Below the pieces are notes generated by a model. It was given only the letters and a program-made list of their open reading frames with translations, did not search any database and had not been told where the DNA came from. Positions 27,365 to 35,185 of a stretch of DNA of 64,000 bases are shown in pieces (positions within the stretch are counted from its first letter, which is position 1; every line of letters starts with the position of its first letter). Source of the stretch: Bosea sp. PAMC 26642 (GTDB lineage: Bacteria > Pseudomonadota > Alphaproteobacteria > Rhizobiales > Beijerinckiaceae). The stretch spans positions 3,100,001-3,164,000 of the forward strand of contig NZ_CP014301.1 in NCBI RefSeq assembly GCF_001562255.1. Direction: 5' to 3'. Both the position numbers and the translations under genes were made by a program.

Positions 27365-29164
27365 ATGAGTAAATCCCTCAAATGCGCGACAAGAGTTAGT
27401 GTTACGCCAAAACGTTCAATGAAAAATGCAAAGCATGGAATAAAATCGCAAAATCTCGATCACAAAAAACCATCAAAGGAGCCCCCGCTTCGTCGAACGG
27501 TCAATACACCGTTTACACCATTTGCAGTTGCGGTCGATGAGAGCCGACATCGGTTTGTCGCTATCGCCACGAAGGACCCTAGCAGACCCGTGTTCGGTCC
27601 GGTGGCGGATCTACCTAGCGTCGTCGGGCGACTGAACAACCTTGGAGCAGGACTGCTTTCGCTAGCGAGCCGGAATAAGTTCGTGAAGGATTGCGAGACC
27701 GTCGCCAAAGTGGAGCCCACCATTCGCATTCTCTCGCGACCTGGCTTCAGCCCCGACTTCCGGCATTTCGTTCGAAATGGGGACGATGTGGTGGCGACCA
27801 AGGCATCCGACGCTCAGGTCTGGATTGATGCGCGGCTGCCCGAAGATCTGCTGCGACAATGCCGGCGCTCCGGTAGCCTCCAAGGTTGGCAGCAATTGGA
27901 GGCTTTCGCTGAAGGCAATCGGCTGTTCATCTTTCTGCTGGCGTTGGCGTTCGTCGGGCCAATTAACGCGATCTGTGGGCAGGCGAACTCCAGTTTCCTG
28001 CTCTCGGGAAAAGCCGGATCGGGCAAGACCGCGATATGCAGAATTATCGGCGCGGTCTGGGGATGGGACGCAGAAGACGACGCTTCATCGCGCTTGGGAT
28101 ACGGCATGTCTCTCAACGCCACGGATAACAGCCAGGAGCCGATGGTGGCGACGCGGCGACACATGTTGGCCTTCCTCGACGAGGCCAGTCATCACGCGGG
28201 AGGCGACCTGCGCAAACTCAGCGAGCTCATCGCCAACATCGCCTTCAGATTCGAGGGGGGTAGTTCGAAGCGCCGCATGACGGAATCGGAGGCCCCCCTT
28301 GATCTCTCCACGGTCGTGTTGATCACAGCCAACCATGCGATGCCTGAGCTGTCAGCCCATGCGCGTCAGCCCTTTGGTCGCCAACATTACGATCGGATGA
28401 TCGATCTTGAGGTCCCGGATCGTGACAGCGGCGTATTCGATGACCTGCATGGGCGAGGGCTGGGCGAGACTTTCCAATTGATGGACAAAATCACGTCTAA
28501 GAATCACGGGGTGGCAGGGGCGGAATTTGTACGGAAGCTGATTACAGCCCACCGAACGGATCCGCGTGCGGTCAAAAAAGACGTCGAAGCTCGGGAAAAA
28601 CTGTTTCGTGATAAGCTGCTCAGTGCGATGAAGAGGCCGGTAAGTGCAGAGTTCGAGCGCCCCTTGAGATCCTTCGGCCGTGCCTTTGCCGCCATCGACC
28701 TAGCCCGTAGGTTTGGGATCATCACCCTGAGCCGCGCAACCCTTGGCCAGGCGGTTTTGACCCAATGCTTAGCCTACCTCCGCCGACAGCAATCGACCGC
28801 CACTCCGGTTGGCCCGCCGCTTTCCCCTGAGGAGCGGCTCAAGCAATTCATCAGGGAGAGAGCGGGAAAATTTCCCGCATTCGATCAGGCTTTGACCGCC
28901 GAGCGCATTCAACACGAAGGCGCCTTCCTTGATGCGCGAGGTAACCTGCTGCTGACAGTGAAAATGATGGTGTCGATCGTCGGAAGTTCTGCCGATGCCA
29001 AGCGCCTGAAGCGACAGCTGGTGGCCGAGGGCATGCTGGGGATCACTAGCCAAGGCGAGGGCAAGAGTCGTAACTCGGTCAAGTTCATCGTCGGGCCAAA
29101 GAGGCAGAAGGTGGACCTCATACAGCTGCTCGCCAGGTTCGTGAACAACGCAGGGACGGCGTGA
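27365..29164 (+). CDS. DUF927-type ATPase/helicase-like protein
   Basis: A 599-residue P-loop protein. Walker A is GKAGSGKT at about residues 215-222 and Walker B is MLAFLDEA at about 267-274, with FEGGSSKRRM and VLITANHAMPELS following. The layout fits the DUF927 family of phage- and plasmid-borne superfamily-3-like or D5-like ATPases, which are replication helicase candidates. The start at 27365 follows the strong site AAAGGAG; the longer frame begins at a TTG. Residues about 45-55 are encoded by a second set of the 9-base repeats. The C-terminal third (about 470-590) may be DNA-binding. It probably unwinds the element's DNA after Rep nicking. Confidence 0.75.
   Translation: MSKSLKCATRVSVTPKRSMKNAKHGIKSQNLDHKKPSKEPPLRRTVNTPFTPFAVAVDESRHRFVAIATKDPSRPVFGPVADLPSVVGRLNNLGAGLLSLASRNKFVKDCETVAKVEPTIRILSRPGFSPDFRHFVRNGDDVVATKASDAQVWIDARLPEDLLRQCRRSGSLQGWQQLEAFAEGNRLFIFLLALAFVGPINAICGQANSSFLLSGKAGSGKTAICRIIGAVWGWDAEDDASSRLGYGMSLNATDNSQEPMVATRRHMLAFLDEASHHAGGDLRKLSELIANIAFRFEGGSSKRRMTESEAPLDLSTVVLITANHAMPELSAHARQPFGRQHYDRMIDLEVPDRDSGVFDDLHGRGLGETFQLMDKITSKNHGVAGAEFVRKLITAHRTDPRAVKKDVEAREKLFRDKLLSAMKRPVSAEFERPLRSFGRAFAAIDLARRFGIITLSRATLGQAVLTQCLAYLRRQQSTATPVGPPLSPEERLKQFIRERAGKFPAFDQALTAERIQHEGAFLDARGNLLLTVKMMVSIVGSSADAKRLKRQLVAEGMLGITSQGEGKSRNSVKFIVGPKRQKVDLIQLLARFVNNAGTA
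27507..27524. repeat. Second pair of 9-bp units inside the ATPase gene
   Basis: CACCGTTTA (27507-27515) and CACCATTTG (27516-27524) repeat the CACCnTWTA unit seen at 27302-27328, again with exact 9-base phasing. They encode part of TPFTPF near the start of the ATPase. Confidence 0.5.
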
Positions 29165-29229
29165 GCGACAAGGGTTGCGAGGTGCTTTAGTGACACGGGC
29201 CCTACAAAGCTGGCCGGTGCGATCTCGAT

Positions 29230-29250
29230 CGATCCGAAAAAACCGGATCG
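29230..29250 (+). terminator. Hairpin after the DUF927 gene
   Basis: CGATCCG at 29230-29236 pairs exactly with CGGATCG at 29244-29250 around an A-rich 7-base loop, 65 bases after the stop. No T-run follows, so termination strength is uncertain. Confidence 0.4.
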
Positions 29251-29433
29251 GCTAGTCTAGATGAATTGCCCCAATAGCTGACCTTACCCAATGACCAAAT
29301 TCCGGACATTGGCATGCCGCGAGACGCCCCTCTTGTTTGGATTTTTCATCTGGTCGGGACGCGGGTGCTGAATGCATTGGGATGCCGGACATCGAGTTGC
29401 GAAGCCCGGATGTCGGCGCTAGCCTCATATGTC

Positions 29434-29481
29434 ATGAGCATATCCAACCATGTCGTCGATGGATTTTGGTGGCGGCCCTAA
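29434..29481 (+). CDS. trpL: trp leader peptide (TrpL)
   Basis: A 15-residue open frame, MSISNHVVDGFWWRP, with tandem Trp codons TGG TGG at 29467-29472 just before its stop. It lies upstream of a rho-independent terminator and of trpE, which is the standard design of ribosome-mediated attenuation. Stalling at the Trp codons when charged tRNA-Trp is scarce would free downstream RNA to pair and block the terminator. Another ATG at 29429 in a different frame stops after two codons. Confidence 0.85.
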   Translation: MSISNHVVDGFWWRP

Positions 29482-29483
29482 CA

Positions 29484-29552
29484 GGCGGCCCGTGCGTCAT
29501 TTCGTCTTGTGTCGAGGAAGATGAGCCGCCGGGATTACCGAGCGGCTTTTTT
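29484..29552 (+). promoter_or_regulatory. trp attenuator with alternative pairing
   Basis: GGCGGC occurs at 29471-29476, inside trpL, and at 29484-29489. Both can pair with GCCGCC at 29525-29530, which is the left arm of the terminator. That gives the mutually exclusive structures needed for attenuation. Early termination would release a leader RNA of roughly 100-150 bases, comparable to rnTrpL sRNA of Sinorhizobium. Confidence 0.65.
29524..29552 (+). terminator. Rho-independent attenuator terminator of trpE
   Basis: Stem AGCCGC-CGG / CCG-GCGGCT with a single bulged A and loop GATTA, directly followed by a run of T (29547-29552). It sits 69 bases before the trpE start codon. Confidence 0.88.
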
Positions 29553-29621
29553 GTTCGGTGATCCAGAGCGGCGCCTGAAACATCCGGAACGCCCAGCCTT
29601 CCATACCGCTAGGACATCAAA

Positions 29622-31805
29622 ATGGACCATGAAGTTATCGAAGGCGAAGCTCTGCGATATCGCTCGGCCGGCGGGGTAAACGTCGATCGGTCGCGGCGTG
29701 AAATCGGCTATGCCACGGCGATCAGTGATTATGTTGACGCTCTGGACACACGTCGCGGCGCGATCTTTTCGTCGAACTACGAGTTTCCGGGCCGCTATCG
29801 TCGGTGGGACACGGCGATCGTCGATCCTCCCCTCGTGATTACGGTGCGTCAGCGCGACATGTGCTTTGAAGCGCTGAACCAACGGGGCGAGATCCTGCTG
29901 CGCCCGATCGTTGAGGCGCTGCGCAAACTTTCCGAGGTGCGTGTTTTGCGCTGCGACGGGCAGCGGCTGGAGCTGACGGTTGCCGTTCCCGATCAGGAGT
30001 TCTCGGAAGAGGACCGTTCCCGCATCCCTTCCGTGTTTACCGTTCTGAGGGCGGTGGTCGCCCTCTTTTCTTCCAAGGAGGATTCCAATCTCGGCCTCTA
30101 CGGGGCGTTCGGCTACGATCTCGCCTTCCAGTTCGATCCGATTGAGCTGACGCTCGCTCGCCCTGCTGAGCAGCGTGATCTGGTGCTGTTCATTCCCGAT
30201 GAGATCTGCGTGGTCGATCACTACACGGCGAGGGCCTGGGTCGATCGCTACGAGTTCAGTTATGGCGAGAGCACTGTCGGGCTGTCCCGCGGCACGCCGC
30301 CCCGCGCCTTCGCGCCATCCACGAAGAAGCTGCCCCGGGGCGATCACGAGCCGGGGGAATATGCGCGCCTGGTCGAACGGGCCAAGGGCAGCTTCAAGCG
30401 TGGAGACCTTTTTGAAGTCGTTCCGGGGCAGATCTTCTACGAGCGATGCGACACCCCGCCCTCAGCCATCTTTCGCCACCTGGCTGCTACGAACCCATCG
30501 CCCTATTCGTTCTTTATCAATCTCGGGGAGGCCGAGTACCTGGTGGGTGCCTCGCCGGAGATGTTCGTGCGCGTGACCGGCCGGCGCATTGAGACCTGCC
30601 CCATCGCAGGGACGATCAAGCGCAGCCAGGATGCGATTTCGGACTCCGAGCAGGTCATCAAGCTGTTGAACTCGAAGAAGGACGAAGCCGAGCTGACGAT
30701 GTGCTCGGATGTCGACCGAAACGACAAGAGTCGCATCTGCGAGCCCGGCTCGGTCCGCGTGATCGGGAGGCGCCAGATTGAGATGTATTCCCGCCTGATC
30801 CACACCGTTGACCATATCGAGGGCAGGCTGCGGGACGGCATGGATGCCTTCGACGGCTTCCTAAGCCATGCGTGGGCAGTCACGGTAACGGGAGCGCCCA
30901 AGCTCTGGGCCATGCGGTTTATCGAGGAGAACGAGAAGAGCGCGCGGGCCTGGTATGGCGGCGCAGTCGGCATGATGTTCTTTAACGGCGACATGAATAC
31001 CGGGCTAACTTTGCGCACGGTTCGCATCAAGGACGGTGTCGCGGAGGTCCGCGCGGGCGCGACGCTCCTCTTCGACTCCGACCCCGCCGATGAGGAGGCC
31101 GAAACCGAGCTGAAGGCGTCCGCGATGATCGCGGCGATCAGGGAAGCGAAGACCGCCAGAGACGCGCCCTCTGGGGCGAGAACGTCGCTGCCGGGCGCGG
31201 GATTGTCGGTCCTTCTGGTGGACCACGAGGATTCGTTCGTCCATACGCTCGGCAACTATTTTCGACAGACGGGAGCGACCGTGTTTACGGTCCGCACCCC
31301 GGTCGCGGATGCGCAGCTCGATCGGATCGCCCCGGATCTGCTCGTCCTTTCGCCCGGTCCGGGACGGCCGAGCGACTTCGATTGCGCAGCCACGATCGAC
31401 AAAGCACGCAGCCGTGGCATTCCGATCTTCGGCGTCTGCCTAGGTCTTCAGGCGCTGGCGGAGGCCTACGGCGGTAAACTGGAAGAACTGCCCGTTCCCG
31501 TGCACGGAAAGCCGTCGCGAATGGCTATCCTGAAACAGGGACGGCTCTTCCAGGGTCTGCCCGATCACGCGACGGTCGGCCGCTATCACTCGCTCCATGT
31601 CGAAAGGGACGCGCTGCCGCGCGAACTGATCGTGACCGCCATGTCCGAGGATGGCGTAGTCATGGCGATCGAACACGAGAGCGAGCCAGTGGCCGCAGTC
31701 CAGTTTCACCCGGAGTCGATCATGACGCTTGGGCAGGGCGCCGGACAGTTGATCGTCGACAACGTCGTTGGAAAGTTGGCGAGGCAAACGTCTTCGGGCA
31801 GCTGA
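29622..31805 (+). CDS. trpE: Fused anthranilate synthase TrpE-TrpG
   Basis: A 727-residue cytoplasmic enzyme that makes anthranilate from chorismate and glutamine, the first step of tryptophan synthesis. The TrpE part (about 1-515) has [39 protein letters not shown] and [17 protein letters not shown]. The glutaminase part (about 527-720) has [11 protein letters not shown], the nucleophile Cys606 in GVCLG, and His696/Glu698 in QFHPES. Such E-G fusions are typical of Rhizobiales. The start follows TAGGACAT. Expression is evidently controlled by the leader peptide and attenuator upstream. It stands alone, and convergent genes follow a double hairpin. Confidence 0.95.
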   Translation: MDHEVIEGEALRYRSAGGVNVDRSRREIGYATAISDYVDALDTRRGAIFSSNYEFPGRYRRWDTAIVDPPLVITVRQRDMCFEALNQRGEILLRPIVEALRKLSEVRVLRCDGQRLELTVAVPDQEFSEEDRSRIPSVFTVLRAVVALFSSKEDSNLGLYGAFGYDLAFQFDPIELTLARPAEQRDLVLFIPDEICVVDHYTARAWVDRYEFSYGESTVGLSRGTPPRAFAPSTKKLPRGDHEPGEYARLVERAKGSFKRGDLFEVVPGQIFYERCDTPPSAIFRHLAATNPSPYSFFINLGEAEYLVGASPEMFVRVTGRRIETCPIAGTIKRSQDAISDSEQVIKLLNSKKDEAELTMCSDVDRNDKSRICEPGSVRVIGRRQIEMYSRLIHTVDHIEGRLRDGMDAFDGFLSHAWAVTVTGAPKLWAMRFIEENEKSARAWYGGAVGMMFFNGDMNTGLTLRTVRIKDGVAEVRAGATLLFDSDPADEEAETELKASAMIAAIREAKTARDAPSGARTSLPGAGLSVLLVDHEDSFVHTLGNYFRQTGATVFTVRTPVADAQLDRIAPDLLVLSPGPGRPSDFDCAATIDKARSRGIPIFGVCLGLQALAEAYGGKLEELPVPVHGKPSRMAILKQGRLFQGLPDHATVGRYHSLHVERDALPRELIVTAMSEDGVVMAIEHESEPVAAVQFHPESIMTLGQGAGQLIVDNVVGKLARQTSSGS

Positions 31806-31813
31806 ACCGAGAC

Positions 31814-31858
31814 AAGGCGCGGGTGGTACCCGAACCTGCGCCTTGAGCCTTCGGCTCA
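31814..31858. terminator. Double hairpin between convergent genes
   Basis: AAGGCGC (31814-31820) pairs with GCGCCTT (31838-31844) around an inner GGGT/ACCC stem. A second stem TGAGCC/GGCTCA (31844-31858) follows. It lies 9 bases after trpE and 32 bases beyond the end of the opposing gene, so it can serve both strands, although T-runs are lacking. Confidence 0.55.
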
Positions 31859-31889
31859 GCCCTTTCGGAGCCTTGCGGCCTATGTGCCT

Positions 31890-32690
31890 TTATGGCTCTT
31901 CGCCGATCAGGAACCGCAGCATCCGCCCCTCGAGCGCTTCGTACATGTCGCTGCCCGTGACCGTCGTGCAGCCGAGTTTTCTTGCATGGTCAATCAGCGG
32001 GGTGACCTCAGGTTCCGTCACGACGCATCCGACGAAGGCATGTGACGCGACTGTCGCAATATCGACAGCCGTCGCCTCGAAACCTTTCATGCCGGCGGGC
32101 GAGGCATTCACGATGACATCGTAGCCTGTCGCATCATCGCTACCGGCGCCTACATGCGGCGAGAGCGAGCCGAGCTTCGCAATGAGAACGTCGCGCTTGC
32201 CGGTGTCACTGTCATGGACGGAGAGCGAAGAAAGGCCGGCCTCCAGCAAGGCGAGGCCGATCGCGGAGCCCGCGCCACCGGCGCCGACGAGAATGCCTCT
32301 GCGGCCGGCGAAATCGAACCCCTTGCGGATCGCGGCCTCGACGAAGCCCAGGCCGTCGAGCATGTCACCATGCCAGCGGCGATCGGGGTTCCGCCGCATG
32401 ACATTGACGGCCTGAAGATGGCGGGCACGGTCGCTCATGGTGCTGCAATGGGCCAAGCAGGCGAATTTATGGGGCAAGGTGACGACGATGCCGTCGAGAT
32501 TTCCCATCGCGGTAAGGGCCTCCATAAACGCATCCAGTTGCGCAGAGCCGATCTGCGCCGGAGCCACGATCGCTTCGCGGCTGGCGGCCGCGAATGCTCT
32601 TGAAAGACCCGCTGGCGATTTTACTTGGACGATCGGGTCGCCGATGATCAGGTTCAGCCGGGTCGCGCCGGAAATCGCGATCTGCCGCAT
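31890..32690 (-). CDS. Shikimate dehydrogenase family protein (AroE paralogue)
   Basis: A 266-residue NAD(P)-dependent enzyme of the AroE family. The catalytic lysine is in VTLPHK and the aspartate in GDMLDGLGF. The Rossmann motif is LVGAGGAGSAIGLALLEAG. The usual HSxSP substrate motif reads QVKSP, so the first serine that contacts the shikimate carboxylate is replaced by valine. This points to a paralogue with an altered substrate rather than the housekeeping enzyme. The start at 32690 follows GGAGAGGG; the longer frame is unsupported. It is cotranscribed with the TrpE-like gene 109 bases upstream. Quinate, aminoshikimate or a related hydroxyacid are possible substrates, none shown. Confidence 0.82.
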   Translation of the reverse strand: MRQIAISGATRLNLIIGDPIVQVKSPAGLSRAFAAASREAIVAPAQIGSAQLDAFMEALTAMGNLDGIVVTLPHKFACLAHCSTMSDRARHLQAVNVMRRNPDRRWHGDMLDGLGFVEAAIRKGFDFAGRRGILVGAGGAGSAIGLALLEAGLSSLSVHDSDTGKRDVLIAKLGSLSPHVGAGSDDATGYDVIVNASPAGMKGFEATAVDIATVASHAFVGCVVTEPEVTPLIDHARKLGCTTVTGSDMYEALEGRMLRFLIGEEP

Positions 32691-32799
32691 GGTCCCTCTC
32701 CTGGGTTGGACGCTGATAGGCAGGCCAGATCGCCCAGCGCCCGCGAAAACGCGCTTCGGAACTTGTTCTACGGGTCGCGATGCGTTTTCGGGGAGGCGC

Positions 32800-34119
32800 T
32801 TAGCCGCGCTCAGCCTCTGCGACGGCATCCATCATCGCGCGCGCCTTGTTGTGGCACTCGTTATATTCGTCGATCGCGATGGATGCGTGCGTGATGCCGC
32901 CGCCGCAGCGCATCGATATCGTGCCGTTCCGGAGCCAGGCCGAGCGCAGGATGATGGCGGAATCGACGGAGCCGTTAAAGCCGATCAAGCCGACAACACC
33001 GCCATAGGGACCCCGGTCCTTGGATTCGACCGCCCGGACGGTGGCCATCGCTCCCTTCCTGGGCGCGCCGGTGACAGCCGCCGCCGGCAGGCATGCGGTG
33101 ATGGCTTCGAGAGCGCCCAGGCGCGGCGAACATTGCGCCTCGAGAACCGTGAAAAGATGCATCACGTTGCCCAGTTGCCGGACTTCCAGTTCAACGGGCA
33201 TCGACACCTTGCCGCCGATCGCGATCGCCCGTAGGTCCATCAAGGTTTCGTCCACGAGCATCTTCTGCTCTTCGCGATCCTTGGTCGATGCGAACAACTC
33301 GTTCTTGATCGCTTCCGTCTCTTCGGCGCTCTGCCCGATCTGGCGCGTGCCCGCATCGGTTTCGATGGTCAGCGTGTCGCCCTGCTTCAGCAGATGCATC
33401 GCCGGAGAGGCGCCCACGAGGGAGAGATACTCCGATTTGACCATGAACACATGCGGGGATGGGCGTCGCTTGCGCAGAGCGTCAAAAACCTCCTCGACCG
33501 AGCTTGTCGTCGATTTCGACAAACCGATGGAGAGGATAGCTTGCGAGATCTCGTTTCGCTTGATTGCGTCCTGTACCTTGCCCACCGCAATGAAGTAGTC
33601 GGCGGCAGCGATGTCGATTTGCCAGTCAAGAGGAGCTTGATTCGCCGGGCGAGCACGCGAGGCGACCACCGAAGACGATATTGTCGAAAACAGCTCGACG
33701 AGCTTGCGTCGCTCCGCCGCATCGTCGAATTCACCGGACATCAGGCGAACCAGAACTGCCTTGCCACCCCCGTGGTCGATCACCAGAAGCGTGCGTACGA
33801 ACCAGAAAATTGCTCCGGAACTATCCGGCTGCTTGCCGTCGAATTCATAGGGGAAGTAGGCGAATACGCCCCCGCCAAAGGGTAGGTCACGCGGCAAGCC
33901 CGGCAAATCATGGCTGTCGCCGACATAACGCGCAGCCGTTTCGTATTTGATGGCTTCGACCTCGAGCCCGTAATAGCTGAATGCGGGTTCGGAACCGCTA
34001 CCGGCCGAGCGCTGCATGCAGAAATGCGATCGGACCAGGGCGCCCCTGTCCAAAGCGGCCAATGCTGTCGTATCGAGAGCAATGTTCTGCTGGATGGCAG
34101 TGATCTGCGAGTAAGCCAA
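32800..34119 (-). CDS. Divergent chorismate-binding enzyme (TrpE/PabB-like component I)
   Basis: A 439-residue protein with a C-terminal chorismate-binding domain. Conserved parts are AVTGAPRKGAMATVRAVE, RGPYGGVVGLIGFNGSVDSAIIL, the histidine in GNVMHLF, and the glutamate in YNECHNKA. Two normally invariant motifs are altered: PIAGTRPRG reads ETDAGTRQIG, and EHxMLVDLxRND reads EEQKMLVDETLMD. Alanine at the PIKGT lysine position suggests TrpE-like ammonia chemistry rather than PabB. No glutaminase partner is adjacent. It is probably a specialised isochorismate, ADIC or anthranilate-type synthase, and the true activity is unknown. It is divergent from a LysR gene and upstream of an AroE paralogue. 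Confidence 0.8.
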   Translation of the reverse strand: MAYSQITAIQQNIALDTTALAALDRGALVRSHFCMQRSAGSGSEPAFSYYGLEVEAIKYETAARYVGDSHDLPGLPRDLPFGGGVFAYFPYEFDGKQPDSSGAIFWFVRTLLVIDHGGGKAVLVRLMSGEFDDAAERRKLVELFSTISSSVVASRARPANQAPLDWQIDIAAADYFIAVGKVQDAIKRNEISQAILSIGLSKSTTSSVEEVFDALRKRRPSPHVFMVKSEYLSLVGASPAMHLLKQGDTLTIETDAGTRQIGQSAEETEAIKNELFASTKDREEQKMLVDETLMDLRAIAIGGKVSMPVELEVRQLGNVMHLFTVLEAQCSPRLGALEAITACLPAAAVTGAPRKGAMATVRAVESKDRGPYGGVVGLIGFNGSVDSAIILRSAWLRNGTISMRCGGGITHASIAIDEYNECHNKARAMMDAVAEAERG

Positions 34120-34228
34120 GGGCCGGTTCCGTCATTCGAGTCCGGATTTCCTAGGCGGCAGGCAAGGCGTTGACAACGACCTTCTCCGCTCTACCGTATG
34201 TCTTCGGGACATTTCGAGGCCGGCGCGC

Positions 34229-35185
34229 ATGTTCACCCTTCGACAGATCGAAGTCTTTAATGCCGTGATGCAAACCGGCTCGGTCATCGGTGCCGCAAAA
34301 GTCCTGAACGTGTCGCAGCCGGTGGTCAGTCGTGTCCTCAGGCATTTGGAGGATCAGGCCAGAATGCCGCTTTTCGAAAGGTCGAAAGGCAGGCTGCAGC
34401 CCACCTACAATTCGACGATCCTCTACGGCGAAGTCGCCTCGATCTTCAAAAGCATCCAGAATCTGCAGCATTCCATGGCGAGGATGTCGGCTGGAGACGA
34501 CATGACGCTGCGGATCGGATCGTCTCCGAGTCTGGCCGCCCGCATCGTTCCGCGCGCCATGCTGAAGTTGAGAAAGCGTTACCCCAAGCTCATCATGCGC
34601 CTCGATACCTTGTCGGTGGCGCAGGTGAACGACTATCTCCTCTTTGGGGAAGGCGAGATGGTCGTCGGCCTCTTTAAGCAGGATCACCCCGCACTGTCGA
34701 CGCAGCTGCTGGGTTCCGGCGAGATCGTCGCCGTCCTGCCGGAGGGCCAGGCCGCTGCCTATCCAGCCGATGCGGTCAGCGATGTCGCCGATCTCTTGCG
34801 TGGCAGCCTGATAGGTTTTGAACCGACCACCCCGCATGGGCAAGCAATCTCGGAATATCTAGCGGCGCGTGGCATTCGGTACGAACCCGACACGATCGTT
34901 CGCTTCGCCGAGGCAGCCTGCCAGATGGTTCAAGTCGGGCTGGGCTTCGCTTTCGTCGACAGCTTCACCGCGGCGAGCTTCGAATGGGCGGGTTTCGCGA
35001 TCAGAAAACTGCCGGACGCGCCGAGAATGAACGTCTTCGTCCATGTCCATGTCGAACGCGGGCTGTCCTCCTTCGGGCGGATGCTGAAGGAGGCGGTGAG
35101 AGCCGAGGTGGAGGGCGAGCTCTCCCGGTTCGCGAATGCGACATCTGCGGGCAATCGGGATCAGCCGAGCAGTATGGCGCCCTGA
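34229..35185 (+). CDS. LysR-family regulator of the chorismate cluster
   Basis: A 318-residue LysR-type regulator. The N-terminal helix-turn-helix is TLRQIEVFNAVMQTGSVIGA followed by AKVLNVSQPVVSRVLRHLE. The substrate-binding domain is at about residues 90-300 (LRIGSSPSLAARIVP; GSGEIVAVLPEG). It is divergent from the TrpE-like gene with a 109-base gap, the usual layout for control of the neighbouring operon. Its 3' end overlaps the convergent FAD oxidoreductase gene by 25 bases. The effector is unknown and may be an aromatic precursor or amino acid. Confidence 0.88.
   Translation: MFTLRQIEVFNAVMQTGSVIGAAKVLNVSQPVVSRVLRHLEDQARMPLFERSKGRLQPTYNSTILYGEVASIFKSIQNLQHSMARMSAGDDMTLRIGSSPSLAARIVPRAMLKLRKRYPKLIMRLDTLSVAQVNDYLLFGEGEMVVGLFKQDHPALSTQLLGSGEIVAVLPEGQAAAYPADAVSDVADLLRGSLIGFEPTTPHGQAISEYLAARGIRYEPDTIVRFAEAACQMVQVGLGFAFVDSFTAASFEWAGFAIRKLPDAPRMNVFVHVHVERGLSSFGRMLKEAVRAEVEGELSRFANATSAGNRDQPSSMAP

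Larger units (their letters stand above)
23693..29250. mobile_element. Small integrated element (P4-type integrase, AlpA-like, HUH Rep-like, DUF927 ATPase)
   Basis: Gene order integrase, AT-rich unknown, excisionase-like helix-turn-helix, HUH Rep-like protein and DUF927-type ATPase is that of a phage-satellite-like or replicating integrative element. Base composition drops sharply at 25.1-25.9 kb and around 27.2-27.5 kb. There are no capsid, tail or conjugation genes. Boundaries are approximate: neither flanking gene is broken, and I could not find a convincing direct repeat marking attL and attR. Confidence 0.7.

Noticed and set aside
23693..29433. Direct repeats marking attL and attR of the element
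   Set aside because: Only short matches such as GCCGGTGC were found between the two flanks, which is expected by chance.
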